A DNA stretch of 64,000 nt from Fusicatenibacter_A intestinipullorum (GTDB lineage Bacteria; Bacillota; Negativicutes; Acidaminococcales; Acidaminococcaceae). Location: NCBI GenBank assembly GCA_019117495.1, contig DWZP01000012.1, forward strand, positions 32,608 through 96,607, given 5' to 3'. How positions within the stretch are numbered: the first letter of the stretch is position 1; the number at the start of each line of letters is the position of its first letter. The translations under genes and the position numbers were made by a program. This document shows, piece by piece, positions 7,900 to 15,458 of this stretch. Below the pieces are notes generated by a model, which worked only from the letters and a program-made list of their open reading frames with translations, was not told where the DNA came from and did not search any database.

Positions 7900-8607
7900 A
7901 TGGATAAACAAAAAGTTTTGATTGCTGATGACGAAGCGCCGATTAGGGAAATATTAAAAATTTACTGCGAAAAAGAAGGCTTTGATGTAATAGAAGCTGC
8001 CGATGGTGCAGAAGCCATTTTAAAGGTTCAGTCGGAAAAACCGGATATTATCATTCTTGATATTATGATGCCTGTGCTGGACGGACTTGAAGTTTGCAAA
8101 CAGGTACGCAAAATGAGCGATATTCCTATTATTATGCTGACTGCTAAAGATGATGATGATGACCGCATTTTAGGCCTTGAAATAGGTGCGGATGATTATA
8201 TTACCAAACCGTTTAATAACCGCGAAGTTATTGCAAGGGTTAAAGCAGTTTTACGCAGAAGCTCTGCCGTAAAGAAAGATGAAGCAGGCGGGCGTTCGCA
8301 CATTGAATACCGCGGGCTCAGCATTGACATGGAAAAATACCAGGTTATTGCTTTCGGCAAAAAAATGACCTTTACCGCGAAAGAAATGGAACTCTTGTGG
8401 TGCCTGGCATCCAACCCCGGCAAGGCTTTTTCGCGCAACCAGCTTCTGGAAACAATTTGGGGCTATTCCTATTACGGCGATACACGTACGGTTGATACGC
8501 ACATTAAACGTATCAGGCAAAAACTTAATATTCCTTCCGATTCCGATTGGGATATTACAACCATTTGGGGCGTAGGTTACAAATTTGAGGTTAAAGATAA
8601 AAAATGA
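7900..8607 (+). CDS. OmpR/PhoB-family response regulator
   Basis: Two-domain transcription factor. The receiver domain (about 1-120) shows the acidic pair ADDE, the phosphorylated Asp in IIILDIMMP, the conserved Thr in IIMLTAKD and the Lys in DYITKPF. The DNA-binding winged helix (about 135-232) shows TFTAKEMELLWCLA, RNQLLETIWGY and DTRTVDTHIKRIRQKL. ATG 7900 gives the usual MDKQKVLIADDE start and follows a GGCGGTGG site; ATG 7885 is an alternative adding five residues. The gene overlaps the sensor kinase by four bases. Target genes are unknown; the pair resembles WalRK/PhoPR/ResDE systems. Confidence 0.93.
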   Translation: MDKQKVLIADDEAPIREILKIYCEKEGFDVIEAADGAEAILKVQSEKPDIIILDIMMPVLDGLEVCKQVRKMSDIPIIMLTAKDDDDDRILGLEIGADDYITKPFNNREVIARVKAVLRRSSAVKKDEAGGRSHIEYRGLSIDMEKYQVIAFGKKMTFTAKEMELLWCLASNPGKAFSRNQLLETIWGYSYYGDTRTVDTHIKRIRQKLNIPSDSDWDITTIWGVGYKFEVKDKK

Positions 8608-10139
8608 ATAAATCTCTGAGTACAAGGCTGATGTACAGCTTTATGGCTCTGATAATGGTTATAGTAGTCGGCGTTACGGCAGGTATTTCCTATCTTATCG
8701 CCGATTATTTTTTTAAAACCAACGAGCAGGAGCTGGCAGAAAAAGGCAATGAAATGGCCGCTACGGTAGAATATTTTATGGGCTTTTCCAACAGTATGGA
8801 AATGCTGAACCGTTATGTATTTGCCGTAGACAGGCTTGTTGGCGCCAGAATATGGCTGTTTGACGATAAGTTTGAGCTTCTGGCCGCATCCAACATTAAT
8901 ACAGATTATAAACAGGACGGCACACGCCCCGGCATTAAGGATTTGACCATGCTGGAAGGTTCTGTTGCCGAAATTGCCAGGGAAATAAAAAGCGGCAAGC
9001 TGGATACCAAAGTAATAATGATTTTAAAGGATGTATACAGCGGTAAATCCGTTCAGTCGCAGATTTACCATCCGTATTACAAAGAACAGGTAATGCTGGT
9101 AGGCGTTCCTTACGGCAAGCCCGGACAGGCGCGCGGGGCAATTTTGCTGGCGCAACCTTTAAGCGGGTTTGACAGCTTTTTGCGTGACATTTACATATAC
9201 ACTTCTATCGTTGCTATTTTGGCACTTATTTTAAGTATGTTCATGGTGCGCAGCCTGGCAAGAACCATCATCAAGCCGCTGGTTTCCATGAAAGACAGCG
9301 CCATGGCCATTGCTGCCGGCGACTATACACGCAAGGTTAACGTGCACGGGCAGGATGAAGTGGCGCAGCTCGGCAAAGCGCTTAATGCCCTCGGCAACGA
9401 TTTAAGTGCGTTTGTTGCCAAAACGGAACGCGCCGAAAAAATCCGCCGCGACTTTGTTGCCAATGTATCGCACGAGCTGCGCACGCCGCTGACCATTATC
9501 CGCGGCTATAACGAGGCGATAAGCGACGGCACTGTTACCGATAAGGACATGATTCAGCGTTACCGCCTTTTGATTAACGAAGAAACAATGCGTCTGGAGC
9601 GCATGATAAGGGAACTTCTGGATATCAGCCGCATGCAGGCTGCCGATGAACTTGCGCCAGCCAAAATGCAGCCGCTGCCTTTAGGTGCCATTGTGCGCAA
9701 TGTAGCGGAAAAACTCATGGTGAACGCCGTTGAAAGAAACGTTAAGCTGCTGGTGCATGTTGATGAAAAAATACAAATTATGGGGCAGGGCGACCAGATG
9801 GTGCAGCTTGTGCTGATTATCGGCGACAACGCATTAAAATATACGCCGGAAAATGGAACGGTTACGTTTGTAACTGAACTGCAGCAGGACGGCAGCGTGA
9901 AAATGACCATTTCAGACCAAGGCCCGGGCATACCGGAAGAAGATTTACCCTTTATCTGGGAACGCTTTTACAAAGTTGATAAATCACATTCGCGCAACGT
10001 GCCAGGTACAGGGCTTGGCCTTGCCATTGCCAGGGAAATTATCCGTATGCACGGCGCCAAAGTGCAGGTATTCAGCAAACTTGGCGAAGGCACGCGTTTT
10101 GAAATTACATTCCCTAAAGATAAAGTTATTTCGGAATGA
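8604..10139 (+). CDS. Membrane sensor histidine kinase
   Basis: Partner kinase of the preceding regulator (ATGA overlap). Layout of 511 residues: first membrane helix about 10-32, an extracytoplasmic sensor of about 160 residues, a second helix about 197-218, a HAMP domain (RTIIKPLVSMKDSAMAIAAGDY) about 220-270, HisKA with the phospho-accepting His in VANVSHELRTPLTI about 292, and an ATPase domain with the N box GDNALKYTPENG, the G1 box SDQGPGIPEED and the G2 box PGTGLGLAIARE. The signal sensed cannot be told. Confidence 0.94.
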   Translation: MNKSLSTRLMYSFMALIMVIVVGVTAGISYLIADYFFKTNEQELAEKGNEMAATVEYFMGFSNSMEMLNRYVFAVDRLVGARIWLFDDKFELLAASNINTDYKQDGTRPGIKDLTMLEGSVAEIAREIKSGKLDTKVIMILKDVYSGKSVQSQIYHPYYKEQVMLVGVPYGKPGQARGAILLAQPLSGFDSFLRDIYIYTSIVAILALILSMFMVRSLARTIIKPLVSMKDSAMAIAAGDYTRKVNVHGQDEVAQLGKALNALGNDLSAFVAKTERAEKIRRDFVANVSHELRTPLTIIRGYNEAISDGTVTDKDMIQRYRLLINEETMRLERMIRELLDISRMQAADELAPAKMQPLPLGAIVRNVAEKLMVNAVERNVKLLVHVDEKIQIMGQGDQMVQLVLIIGDNALKYTPENGTVTFVTELQQDGSVKMTISDQGPGIPEEDLPFIWERFYKVDKSHSRNVPGTGLGLAIAREIIRMHGAKVQVFSKLGEGTRFEITFPKDKVISE

Positions 10140-10153
10140 TTGGAGGGGTAAAC

Positions 10154-10933
10154 TTGAAACTTGCATTATTGCAGATGGAAGTTCTGGAAAAAAATAAAGC
10201 GGGCAATGTGGAAAAAGCCTGCAATTTGTTAAAGCAGGCCGCGCCGCAGGCTGATATTGCCGTGCTGCCGGAAATATGGACAACGGGTTATTCGCTGGGG
10301 CATTTAAGCAAAGAGGCGGAATATCTTAACGGGCCGGTAATTGAAAAAATCAGGAACATTGCCGCTGTAAACAGCTGCGCCGTTGTGGCAGGTTCAATTC
10401 CTCTGCGCAAGGGCGACGGCAATGTTTATAATACTACGGTTGTTATAGATAAAAACGGAGAAATTGTTTTCTGTTACAGCAAACTGCATTTGTTCAGCAT
10501 GTTTAATGAACAGCGTTTCTTTAAGCCGGGCAGTGATTTTAGCGTGTATGAACTGGAAGGCGTAACCTGCGCTTCAACAATTTGCTATGATTTGCGCTTC
10601 CCGGAATTATACCGCCATATGGCCATGCAGGGCGCAAAAATAATTTTTGTTCCGGCAGAATGGCCTAAAATACGCGGTGCTATCTGGGATTTGTTCCTGC
10701 GTGCAAGAGCACTGGAAAACCATACCTTTATTGTCGGCGTAAATTGCGCCGGTAAATTTCATGACCAGAAATTTTACGGACATTCTTCGGTAATAGACCC
10801 GTTCGGCAAAGTGCTTGCCGTTGGCGGCGAAGAAGAAGAAATTATTTACTGCGACATTGACCTGGCGCAGGTTGATAAAGCCAATGAATATATGAATGTT
10901 TTAAAAGATGTTAGGCCGGAGCTGATAAAATGA
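10154..10933 (+). CDS. Carbon-nitrogen hydrolase (nitrilase superfamily, omega-amidase-like)
   Basis: Hydrolyses C-N bonds in small amides. The Glu-Lys-Cys triad is visible as LPEIWTTGY (Glu about 42), CYSKLHLF (Lys) and STICYDLRFPELYR (Cys). The closest-looking families are YafV/Nit2 omega-amidases and the methionine-salvage-linked amidases; the exact substrate is unknown. The start is TTG 10154, placed 5 bases after a strong GGAGGGG site; the in-frame ATG 10136 overlaps the kinase stop and lacks such a site. The stop overlaps the start of the next gene. Confidence 0.88.
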   Translation: MKLALLQMEVLEKNKAGNVEKACNLLKQAAPQADIAVLPEIWTTGYSLGHLSKEAEYLNGPVIEKIRNIAAVNSCAVVAGSIPLRKGDGNVYNTTVVIDKNGEIVFCYSKLHLFSMFNEQRFFKPGSDFSVYELEGVTCASTICYDLRFPELYRHMAMQGAKIIFVPAEWPKIRGAIWDLFLRARALENHTFIVGVNCAGKFHDQKFYGHSSVIDPFGKVLAVGGEEEEIIYCDIDLAQVDKANEYMNVLKDVRPELIK

Positions 10934-11967
10934 AGTACAGAATTTTGAGCATGCTGCTGTGCCTGTGCTTTTTTGCGGCCGGGCATGGCTGGGCAGCGCC
11001 TGCTTTTGAACCTAAAGACTGCCCGAAAGATTTAAAATATATTTTGGGTATGTATTACGGCAACGGCGAAATGTTTTTGCTGCGCGAAAATAACGGAGAA
11101 GTTGAGCTGGTTTACCGTTTCGGGCAGAATGATTACACTTTTGCCGGCAGTAATGTTTATCCGCTTTATAAGGAACATTTCGATTCGTATACCATAAATG
11201 AAAGCGGGCCGCTCAATCATTTGGATGCCGCAGTACGTATTGAACGCAGCCGTGAAGGCTACGGCGTAAGCTGCAGTGTTGGCGGCAACCGTTACAGCCG
11301 CCGCTTTTTTGCCGGTGAAAACGGCAGACCGTTCCGCTTTGCACCTGCAAGTGACTGGCAGACATTAAAAACTGCGGCAGACGCTGCCGTAATGCCGGCG
11401 CAGCTTGGCGCCGGGCAGCAGGCGCAGCTTGTTGATTTGGCACAGGCCGTACCGGGGCTTAAATTTGACTTGCGTTATGCGCAGGCAGATAACTGTTTCG
11501 GCCAGGCACTTACCGATGACCAGCGCGCGTTTTTGGATGCCGATGCTGCACAGGCACTGGCGCAGGCACAGCAATATTTAAAACCCTATGGCTACGGTAT
11601 TCTGGTATGGGAGGCTTACCGCCCGTGGTACGTTTCCAAACTTGCCTATGATGCCCTGCCGGCAGATAAAAAATCCATGCTGCCAGCGCCGGAGATTGGT
11701 TTTAGCCATAATACCGGGCGCAGCATTGATGTAAGCCTGTATTTGCTTGCAACAGGCGAAAATGCAGGTATGATCAGCGGGTTTGATGAACCCTCCGTGC
11801 GTCAGTACGCATCTTTTGCGGGCGGCACAACGCTTGAACGCTACCGCCGTGATTTGCTGCGCAGCGCCATGCAGATGGCAGGCTTTACGGCAAGCGAAAC
11901 TGAATGGTGGCACTTTGATTACGGCGATATCAAAGGATTTGCACATTTGAATGTAAAACCGCAGTAA
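10930..11967 (+). CDS. Secreted M15 peptidase, VanX-like D-Ala-D-Ala dipeptidase
   Basis: 345 residues. Residues 1-22 form a signal peptide ending in GHGWAAP. A poorly defined region of about 130 residues follows. The C-terminal part is a zinc D-alanyl-D-alanine dipeptidase domain: LKFDLRYAQADNCFG, VWEAYRPWYVSKL, the zinc site SHNTGRSIDVSL (first His and Asp) and the catalytic Glu and third zinc His in ETEWWHFDYGD. Such exported enzymes usually recycle or trim wall peptides rather than give vancomycin resistance; no van genes are nearby. The start overlaps the nitrilase-family gene by four bases. Confidence 0.9.
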   Translation: MKYRILSMLLCLCFFAAGHGWAAPAFEPKDCPKDLKYILGMYYGNGEMFLLRENNGEVELVYRFGQNDYTFAGSNVYPLYKEHFDSYTINESGPLNHLDAAVRIERSREGYGVSCSVGGNRYSRRFFAGENGRPFRFAPASDWQTLKTAADAAVMPAQLGAGQQAQLVDLAQAVPGLKFDLRYAQADNCFGQALTDDQRAFLDADAAQALAQAQQYLKPYGYGILVWEAYRPWYVSKLAYDALPADKKSMLPAPEIGFSHNTGRSIDVSLYLLATGENAGMISGFDEPSVRQYASFAGGTTLERYRRDLLRSAMQMAGFTASETEWWHFDYGDIKGFAHLNVKPQ

Positions 11968-11971
11968 CAGG

Positions 11972-12001
11972 CATTTACAGTATCTGTAAATGTGTTATAA
12001 T
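11972..12001 (+). promoter_or_regulatory. ylbF-murB promoter with an overlapping 9-bp palindrome
   Basis: TTTACA (11974-11979) and TATAAT (11996-12001) have a 16-bp spacer. Positions 11972-11980 (CATTTACAG) and 11984-11992 (CTGTAAATG) form a perfect inverted repeat with a 3-base centre that covers the -35 box and most of the spacer. No T-run follows, so this is not a standard terminator; an operator is the likelier reading. Confidence 0.55.
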
Positions 12002-12040
12002 ATTTACGAAAAAACATAATTAATTATGAGGTGACATATA

Positions 12041-12379
12041 ATGAACGTTTATGATTGCGCTAACGAACTGGCTAAAGCATTAAAGGAAAGCCATGAATTT
12101 AAAAAATTACAGGAAGCAAGAGTTGTTCTTAAAAAAGATGCTCAGGCTGAAGAACTTGCCAATGATTTTATTAAATTAAGCTCTGAAATTGAACTTGCCA
12201 AATATCAGAAACAGGAAGTTGACAAAGAAAAAGAAGAAAAGCTGCAGAAACTTTCCTCTTTATTAAGCCTGAATCCGACAGCCATGGAATATCTGCATGC
12301 GTTTATGCGCTTCCAGATGATGATGGCCGATATTACCAAAACGATTAATGACGTTGTAAAGGAAGCTGTCGGTGAATAA
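12041..12379 (+). CDS. ylbF: YlbF/YmcA family regulator-like protein
   Basis: 112-residue helical, highly charged protein of the YlbF/YmcA (Com_YlbF) family. In B. subtilis these proteins form a complex that works with RNase Y in mRNA processing and affects competence, sporulation and biofilm. Visible family traits are the N-terminal helix with LAKALKESHEFKKLQEAR, the central long helix rich in Glu/Lys, and the C-terminal YLHAFMRFQMMMADI. It overlaps the GTG start of murB by eight bases. The symbol is by family; which paralogue it is cannot be decided. Confidence 0.8.
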   Translation: MNVYDCANELAKALKESHEFKKLQEARVVLKKDAQAEELANDFIKLSSEIELAKYQKQEVDKEKEEKLQKLSSLLSLNPTAMEYLHAFMRFQMMMADITKTINDVVKEAVGE

Positions 12380-13289
12380 TTCCGTTAATCTGTTAGCAGA
12401 AGTTTTAAAAGAAAAAATGCCCGGCAGGGTTTATTGCTGTGAACCAATGAGCAGGCATACTTCGTTTAAAATCGGCGGCCCGGCAGATGTGCTTGTACAG
12501 CCGGAGAATTCGGAAGGGCTTGCTTTTGCCCTTGCCGCTGCCAAAGATTATGAAGTGCCGGTAACCATTCTCGGCAACGGCTCCAACGTGCTTGTGCGCG
12601 ACAAGGGTATACGCGGGCTGGTTATTCAGCTTGGCAATGCACTTAAAAGTTTCCGCCGTGACGGCAACAGGCTGTTCTTCGGTTCCGGCTATTCTCTGGC
12701 TTTGGCATCACGCAAAGCGTGGGAATGCGGTTTAAGCGGCATGGAATTTGCCGTGGGCATTCCTGGGAGCATTGGCGGCGCCGTTTATATGAATGCCGGT
12801 GCGTATAACGGTGAAATGAAAGGCGTTGTGGAAAGCGTAGCCGTTATGGATATGAACGGCAGAGAGTTTGTGCTTACCGCTGCGGATTTGCAGTTTGGCT
12901 ACCGCAAAACAAGTTTGCAGGAAAGCGGCTATATTATTACCGAAGTTTGCCTTAATATGCAGCCCGGCGACAAAGACGCCATTAAAGCCATGATGGACGA
13001 TTTCAGCAGCAGGCGCATCAGCAAGCAGCCGCTGGAAATGCCAAGTGCCGGCAGTATGTTTAAACGCCCGCCGGGATATTTTGCCGGAACGCTTATTGAA
13101 GAAGCCGGACTGAAAGGCTATAAGGTTGGCGGCGCGCAGGTTTCGCCCAAGCATGCAGGTTTTGTTGTAAACTGCGGCAACGCCACGGCGGCAGATGTTT
13201 TGCAGCTGATAGCGGACGTGCGCAGAGTAATTATGGAAAAAGCCGGTGTGGAACTTCATCCGGAAGTGCTGGTTATCGGCGAAGAATAA
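12372..13289 (+). CDS. murB: UDP-N-acetylenolpyruvoylglucosamine reductase
   Basis: NADPH-dependent flavoenzyme making UDP-MurNAc, the second step of peptidoglycan precursor synthesis in the cytoplasm. The FAD domain shows TSFKIGGPADVLVQP near residue 30 and ILGNGSNVLVRD near residue 70; the middle contains GIPGSIGGAVYMNAGAYNGE; the C-terminus has the catalytic Ser region PSAGSMFKRPPG and HPEVLVIGEE. Its 305 residues and motif spacing fit type II MurB. It starts with GTG overlapping ylbF and is followed by a terminator. Confidence 0.96.
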   Translation: MNNSVNLLAEVLKEKMPGRVYCCEPMSRHTSFKIGGPADVLVQPENSEGLAFALAAAKDYEVPVTILGNGSNVLVRDKGIRGLVIQLGNALKSFRRDGNRLFFGSGYSLALASRKAWECGLSGMEFAVGIPGSIGGAVYMNAGAYNGEMKGVVESVAVMDMNGREFVLTAADLQFGYRKTSLQESGYIITEVCLNMQPGDKDAIKAMMDDFSSRRISKQPLEMPSAGSMFKRPPGYFAGTLIEEAGLKGYKVGGAQVSPKHAGFVVNCGNATAADVLQLIADVRRVIMEKAGVELHPEVLVIGEE

Positions 13290-13300
13290 AAAATTTTTCA

Positions 13301-13330
13301 AAGAGCGGCTGCAAAGCCGTTCTTTTTTAT
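13301..13330 (+). terminator. Terminator after murB
   Basis: Ten-bp stem AAGAGCGGCT (13301-13310) with 13315-13324, a GCAA tetraloop and a T-run. Confidence 0.8.
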
Positions 13331-13344
13331 ACAGGGCAGTGTTA

Positions 13345-13374
13345 TTGTAGTTGCCCGCTTGTATATGTTATAAT
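13345..13374 (+). promoter_or_regulatory. Putative promoter of the 519-residue orphan gene
   Basis: TATAAT at 13369-13374 with a weak TTGTAG at 13345-13350, spacer 18 bp. Confidence 0.45.
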
Positions 13375-13406
13375 AAGCTATCACAGAAAGAGGTATTTTA
13401 TAAAGT

Positions 13407-14966
13407 ATGGATAATGTTTACGATTTAGTGGAAGATTTTTACGGGCATGACCCGGGCTGGAATTTTCTGCTCCGTCGGGAATACGCCGAGGGCTTTCTGC
13501 GTATAGAAGCATGGCATGGAAAAACGCCGGAAGAATTGTATGATATATGGGACCAGCTGACAATGCTGTGCCTTTACCTTGGTAATACGGAACTTATGCT
13601 TGGCGATATGAGCGCGGATGATTTTGTGGACTGCATTGCATGGTGCGGCCGCAACGTATCCGAATTTGACGCCGATTATGAGCATACAAAATATTTTCTG
13701 GATACCTGCGTGAGGCTGTACGCCTATTTGCAGAAGAAAAATGTAATTTCTGACGCCGGTGCTCCGCTTGAAGCGGAAGAAAAACTGCTGGCAGGCGGAA
13801 AAATGAATATTGTGAATCCGGACGGAAGTTTTACTGATGAAAATAAAGACCGCCGCCTGTTTACGGTGCCGGATGCTTCCAATAAAATATTTTTAAACGT
13901 AAATGAACGGATGCAGGAAATTTATGCGGCAATGCATGAATTTTTTACTGAAAGCAGGTTCAGTGTTGATTTGGAACGCGCTTCCGTGCTGTATCATGGA
14001 ATTTTTGGCAATGCCATTAACGAGTCGGCAAAAAGCAGGCAGGAAGCCTTTAATTCATTTTGGGATTATTTTTTGCTTGATTACCGTTTGATGCTGCGCG
14101 ATATGCACCCGCTGGAATATTTTTACGAAACTGTATGCAGCAGTGACAGCCGTTATTACGATGCAGGCTTTGCCAAGCGCAACAGCGATATTTTAAAGGA
14201 AATTATCTCCGCGCGCCTGGTGCTGTTTACCGTGGAAGGTTTTGGCGAAGAAGGCATGTATTTATGCCGCGATTTTCTTACAAACGAAACGTATCAGCTT
14301 AATTTGCCGTTAACCGAAGATATTGATACAACTGATATGCTGTTTATCGGGCATTTGTTTTACAACGATAATATGCTTACCGAAAATATGCGCGGCTACA
14401 AGATAGACAACATAAACGCTTTGTGCCTGCGCGATACTTTAAAACGCGCTTATAAATGGGTAAGCGTACAGCAGAAGGAACCGGACTGGCAGTGGTTCAG
14501 CGAGTATTATCCCATGGTGCTGCGCAATATGCTGTTTTTATATGCGGCAGGCATTGCGCATAAAAACTTTAACAACTATACTGAACATACCGCATTTGCG
14601 GCAGCGCCTTACAGTGATGAAACGCTGGTTGCCGGTATTTTAAAAAATATTATGCTGAAAAATTATTTTGCACTTGCAGATGTGCGGCTGGCAACGCAGA
14701 TGTGGTGCGATTTGCAGGCTGCGGGTGCAGATTTTGCTGCTTACAGTGAAACGGTATGGGCAGCAGGCATAATTTATACATTTGTAAAACTTAACGGTGC
14801 CTATACTTTCTTTGATGAACGCATTGCCGGTTTTTGCGGCACGGAAGTGGCTGCCATGCAAAATGCTTCCGAAACGATATGCGAAGTGCTGCAAATAGAA
14901 AAGCATGACCCGCGTTACAGCAACGAAGAAGGCATTTTGGCAATGCTCATGAGTGCTTACATGTAA
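13407..14966 (+). CDS. Uncharacterised 519-residue protein
   Basis: A soluble protein with no signal peptide, no membrane segment and no motif I recognise. It is rich in aromatic residues (many Tyr, Trp, Phe) and predicted mostly helical, with recurring blocks such as EYFYETVC, LCLRDTLKRAYKW and FSEYYPMVLRNMLFLYAAG, suggestive of a helical-repeat fold. Composition and codon use match the neighbours, so it is probably a resident gene. It is followed 11 bases later by a zinc-ribbon membrane protein, and the two are probably cotranscribed. The ribosome-binding site AGAGG is about 13 bases from the ATG, slightly long. Confidence 0.75.
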   Translation: MDNVYDLVEDFYGHDPGWNFLLRREYAEGFLRIEAWHGKTPEELYDIWDQLTMLCLYLGNTELMLGDMSADDFVDCIAWCGRNVSEFDADYEHTKYFLDTCVRLYAYLQKKNVISDAGAPLEAEEKLLAGGKMNIVNPDGSFTDENKDRRLFTVPDASNKIFLNVNERMQEIYAAMHEFFTESRFSVDLERASVLYHGIFGNAINESAKSRQEAFNSFWDYFLLDYRLMLRDMHPLEYFYETVCSSDSRYYDAGFAKRNSDILKEIISARLVLFTVEGFGEEGMYLCRDFLTNETYQLNLPLTEDIDTTDMLFIGHLFYNDNMLTENMRGYKIDNINALCLRDTLKRAYKWVSVQQKEPDWQWFSEYYPMVLRNMLFLYAAGIAHKNFNNYTEHTAFAAAPYSDETLVAGILKNIMLKNYFALADVRLATQMWCDLQAAGADFAAYSETVWAAGIIYTFVKLNGAYTFFDERIAGFCGTEVAAMQNASETICEVLQIEKHDPRYSNEEGILAMLMSAYM

Positions 14967-14977
14967 AGGAGAACTTT

Positions 14978-15388
14978 ATGAAATGTAATTTTTGCGGCAG
15001 GGAAGTGCCTAAAGGCACAGAAGAATGCCCATATTGCCATTACAGATTCGAGCAGGAAGCAACGATACTTAATCCGCGCGAGCGTGATGAGTTTGAAGGC
15101 GTAACCATTGACGAAAGCGGTTATGAAGAAAACACCGCCGGAAATAATGGCACAAGAAGCCCCGAATACAGGCAGACTTATGAATACCGCAGCGAAGAAT
15201 ACAGCGGTGCACGTAGCGGCAGAGGCCCTAAAATTTATGTTAAAAACCTTGGCTGCGGCGGTGGGCTGCTTACAGCTTTGCTGGTTATCTGCGTACTGAT
15301 TGGTTTGTTTATTTTCTTTATGCCGCTGTTTGTTATAATAGCAGGCATTGGCCTGATTTATTATTTCATCAGCAGCTTTTTAGGATGA
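14978..15388 (+). CDS. Zinc-ribbon membrane protein, function unknown
   Basis: 136 residues. Residues 3-20 form a zinc ribbon (CNFCGREVPKGTEECPYC, two CXXC knuckles). A Glu/Asn/Arg-rich linker of about 60 residues follows, then a Gly-rich turn and one long hydrophobic stretch (about 95-134) that could be two membrane passes. Such proteins are common and functionally unassigned in Firmicutes. Probably expressed with the upstream orphan. Confidence 0.75.
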   Translation: MKCNFCGREVPKGTEECPYCHYRFEQEATILNPRERDEFEGVTIDESGYEENTAGNNGTRSPEYRQTYEYRSEEYSGARSGRGPKIYVKNLGCGGGLLTALLVICVLIGLFIFFMPLFVIIAGIGLIYYFISSFLG

Positions 15389-15396
15389 TAACAAAA

Positions 15397-15445
15397 AAAA
15401 CTGCGCTTCAATCCGTATAAAACGGAAAGAAGTGCAGTTTTTATT
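15397..15445. terminator. Bidirectional terminator between convergent genes
   Basis: Arms AAAACTGCGCTTC (15397-15409) and 15429-15441 pair with one wobble, flanked by A-runs and T-runs on the two sides, so the hairpin can stop both the zinc-ribbon transcript and the antiporter transcript. Confidence 0.78.
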
Positions 15446-15458
15446 TTGTGCGTAAGTT

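Noticed and set aside
10930..11967. Vancomycin resistance gene vanX
   Set aside because: The protein has a signal peptide and no vanH/vanA/vanRS neighbours, so a wall-recycling dipeptidase is more likely.
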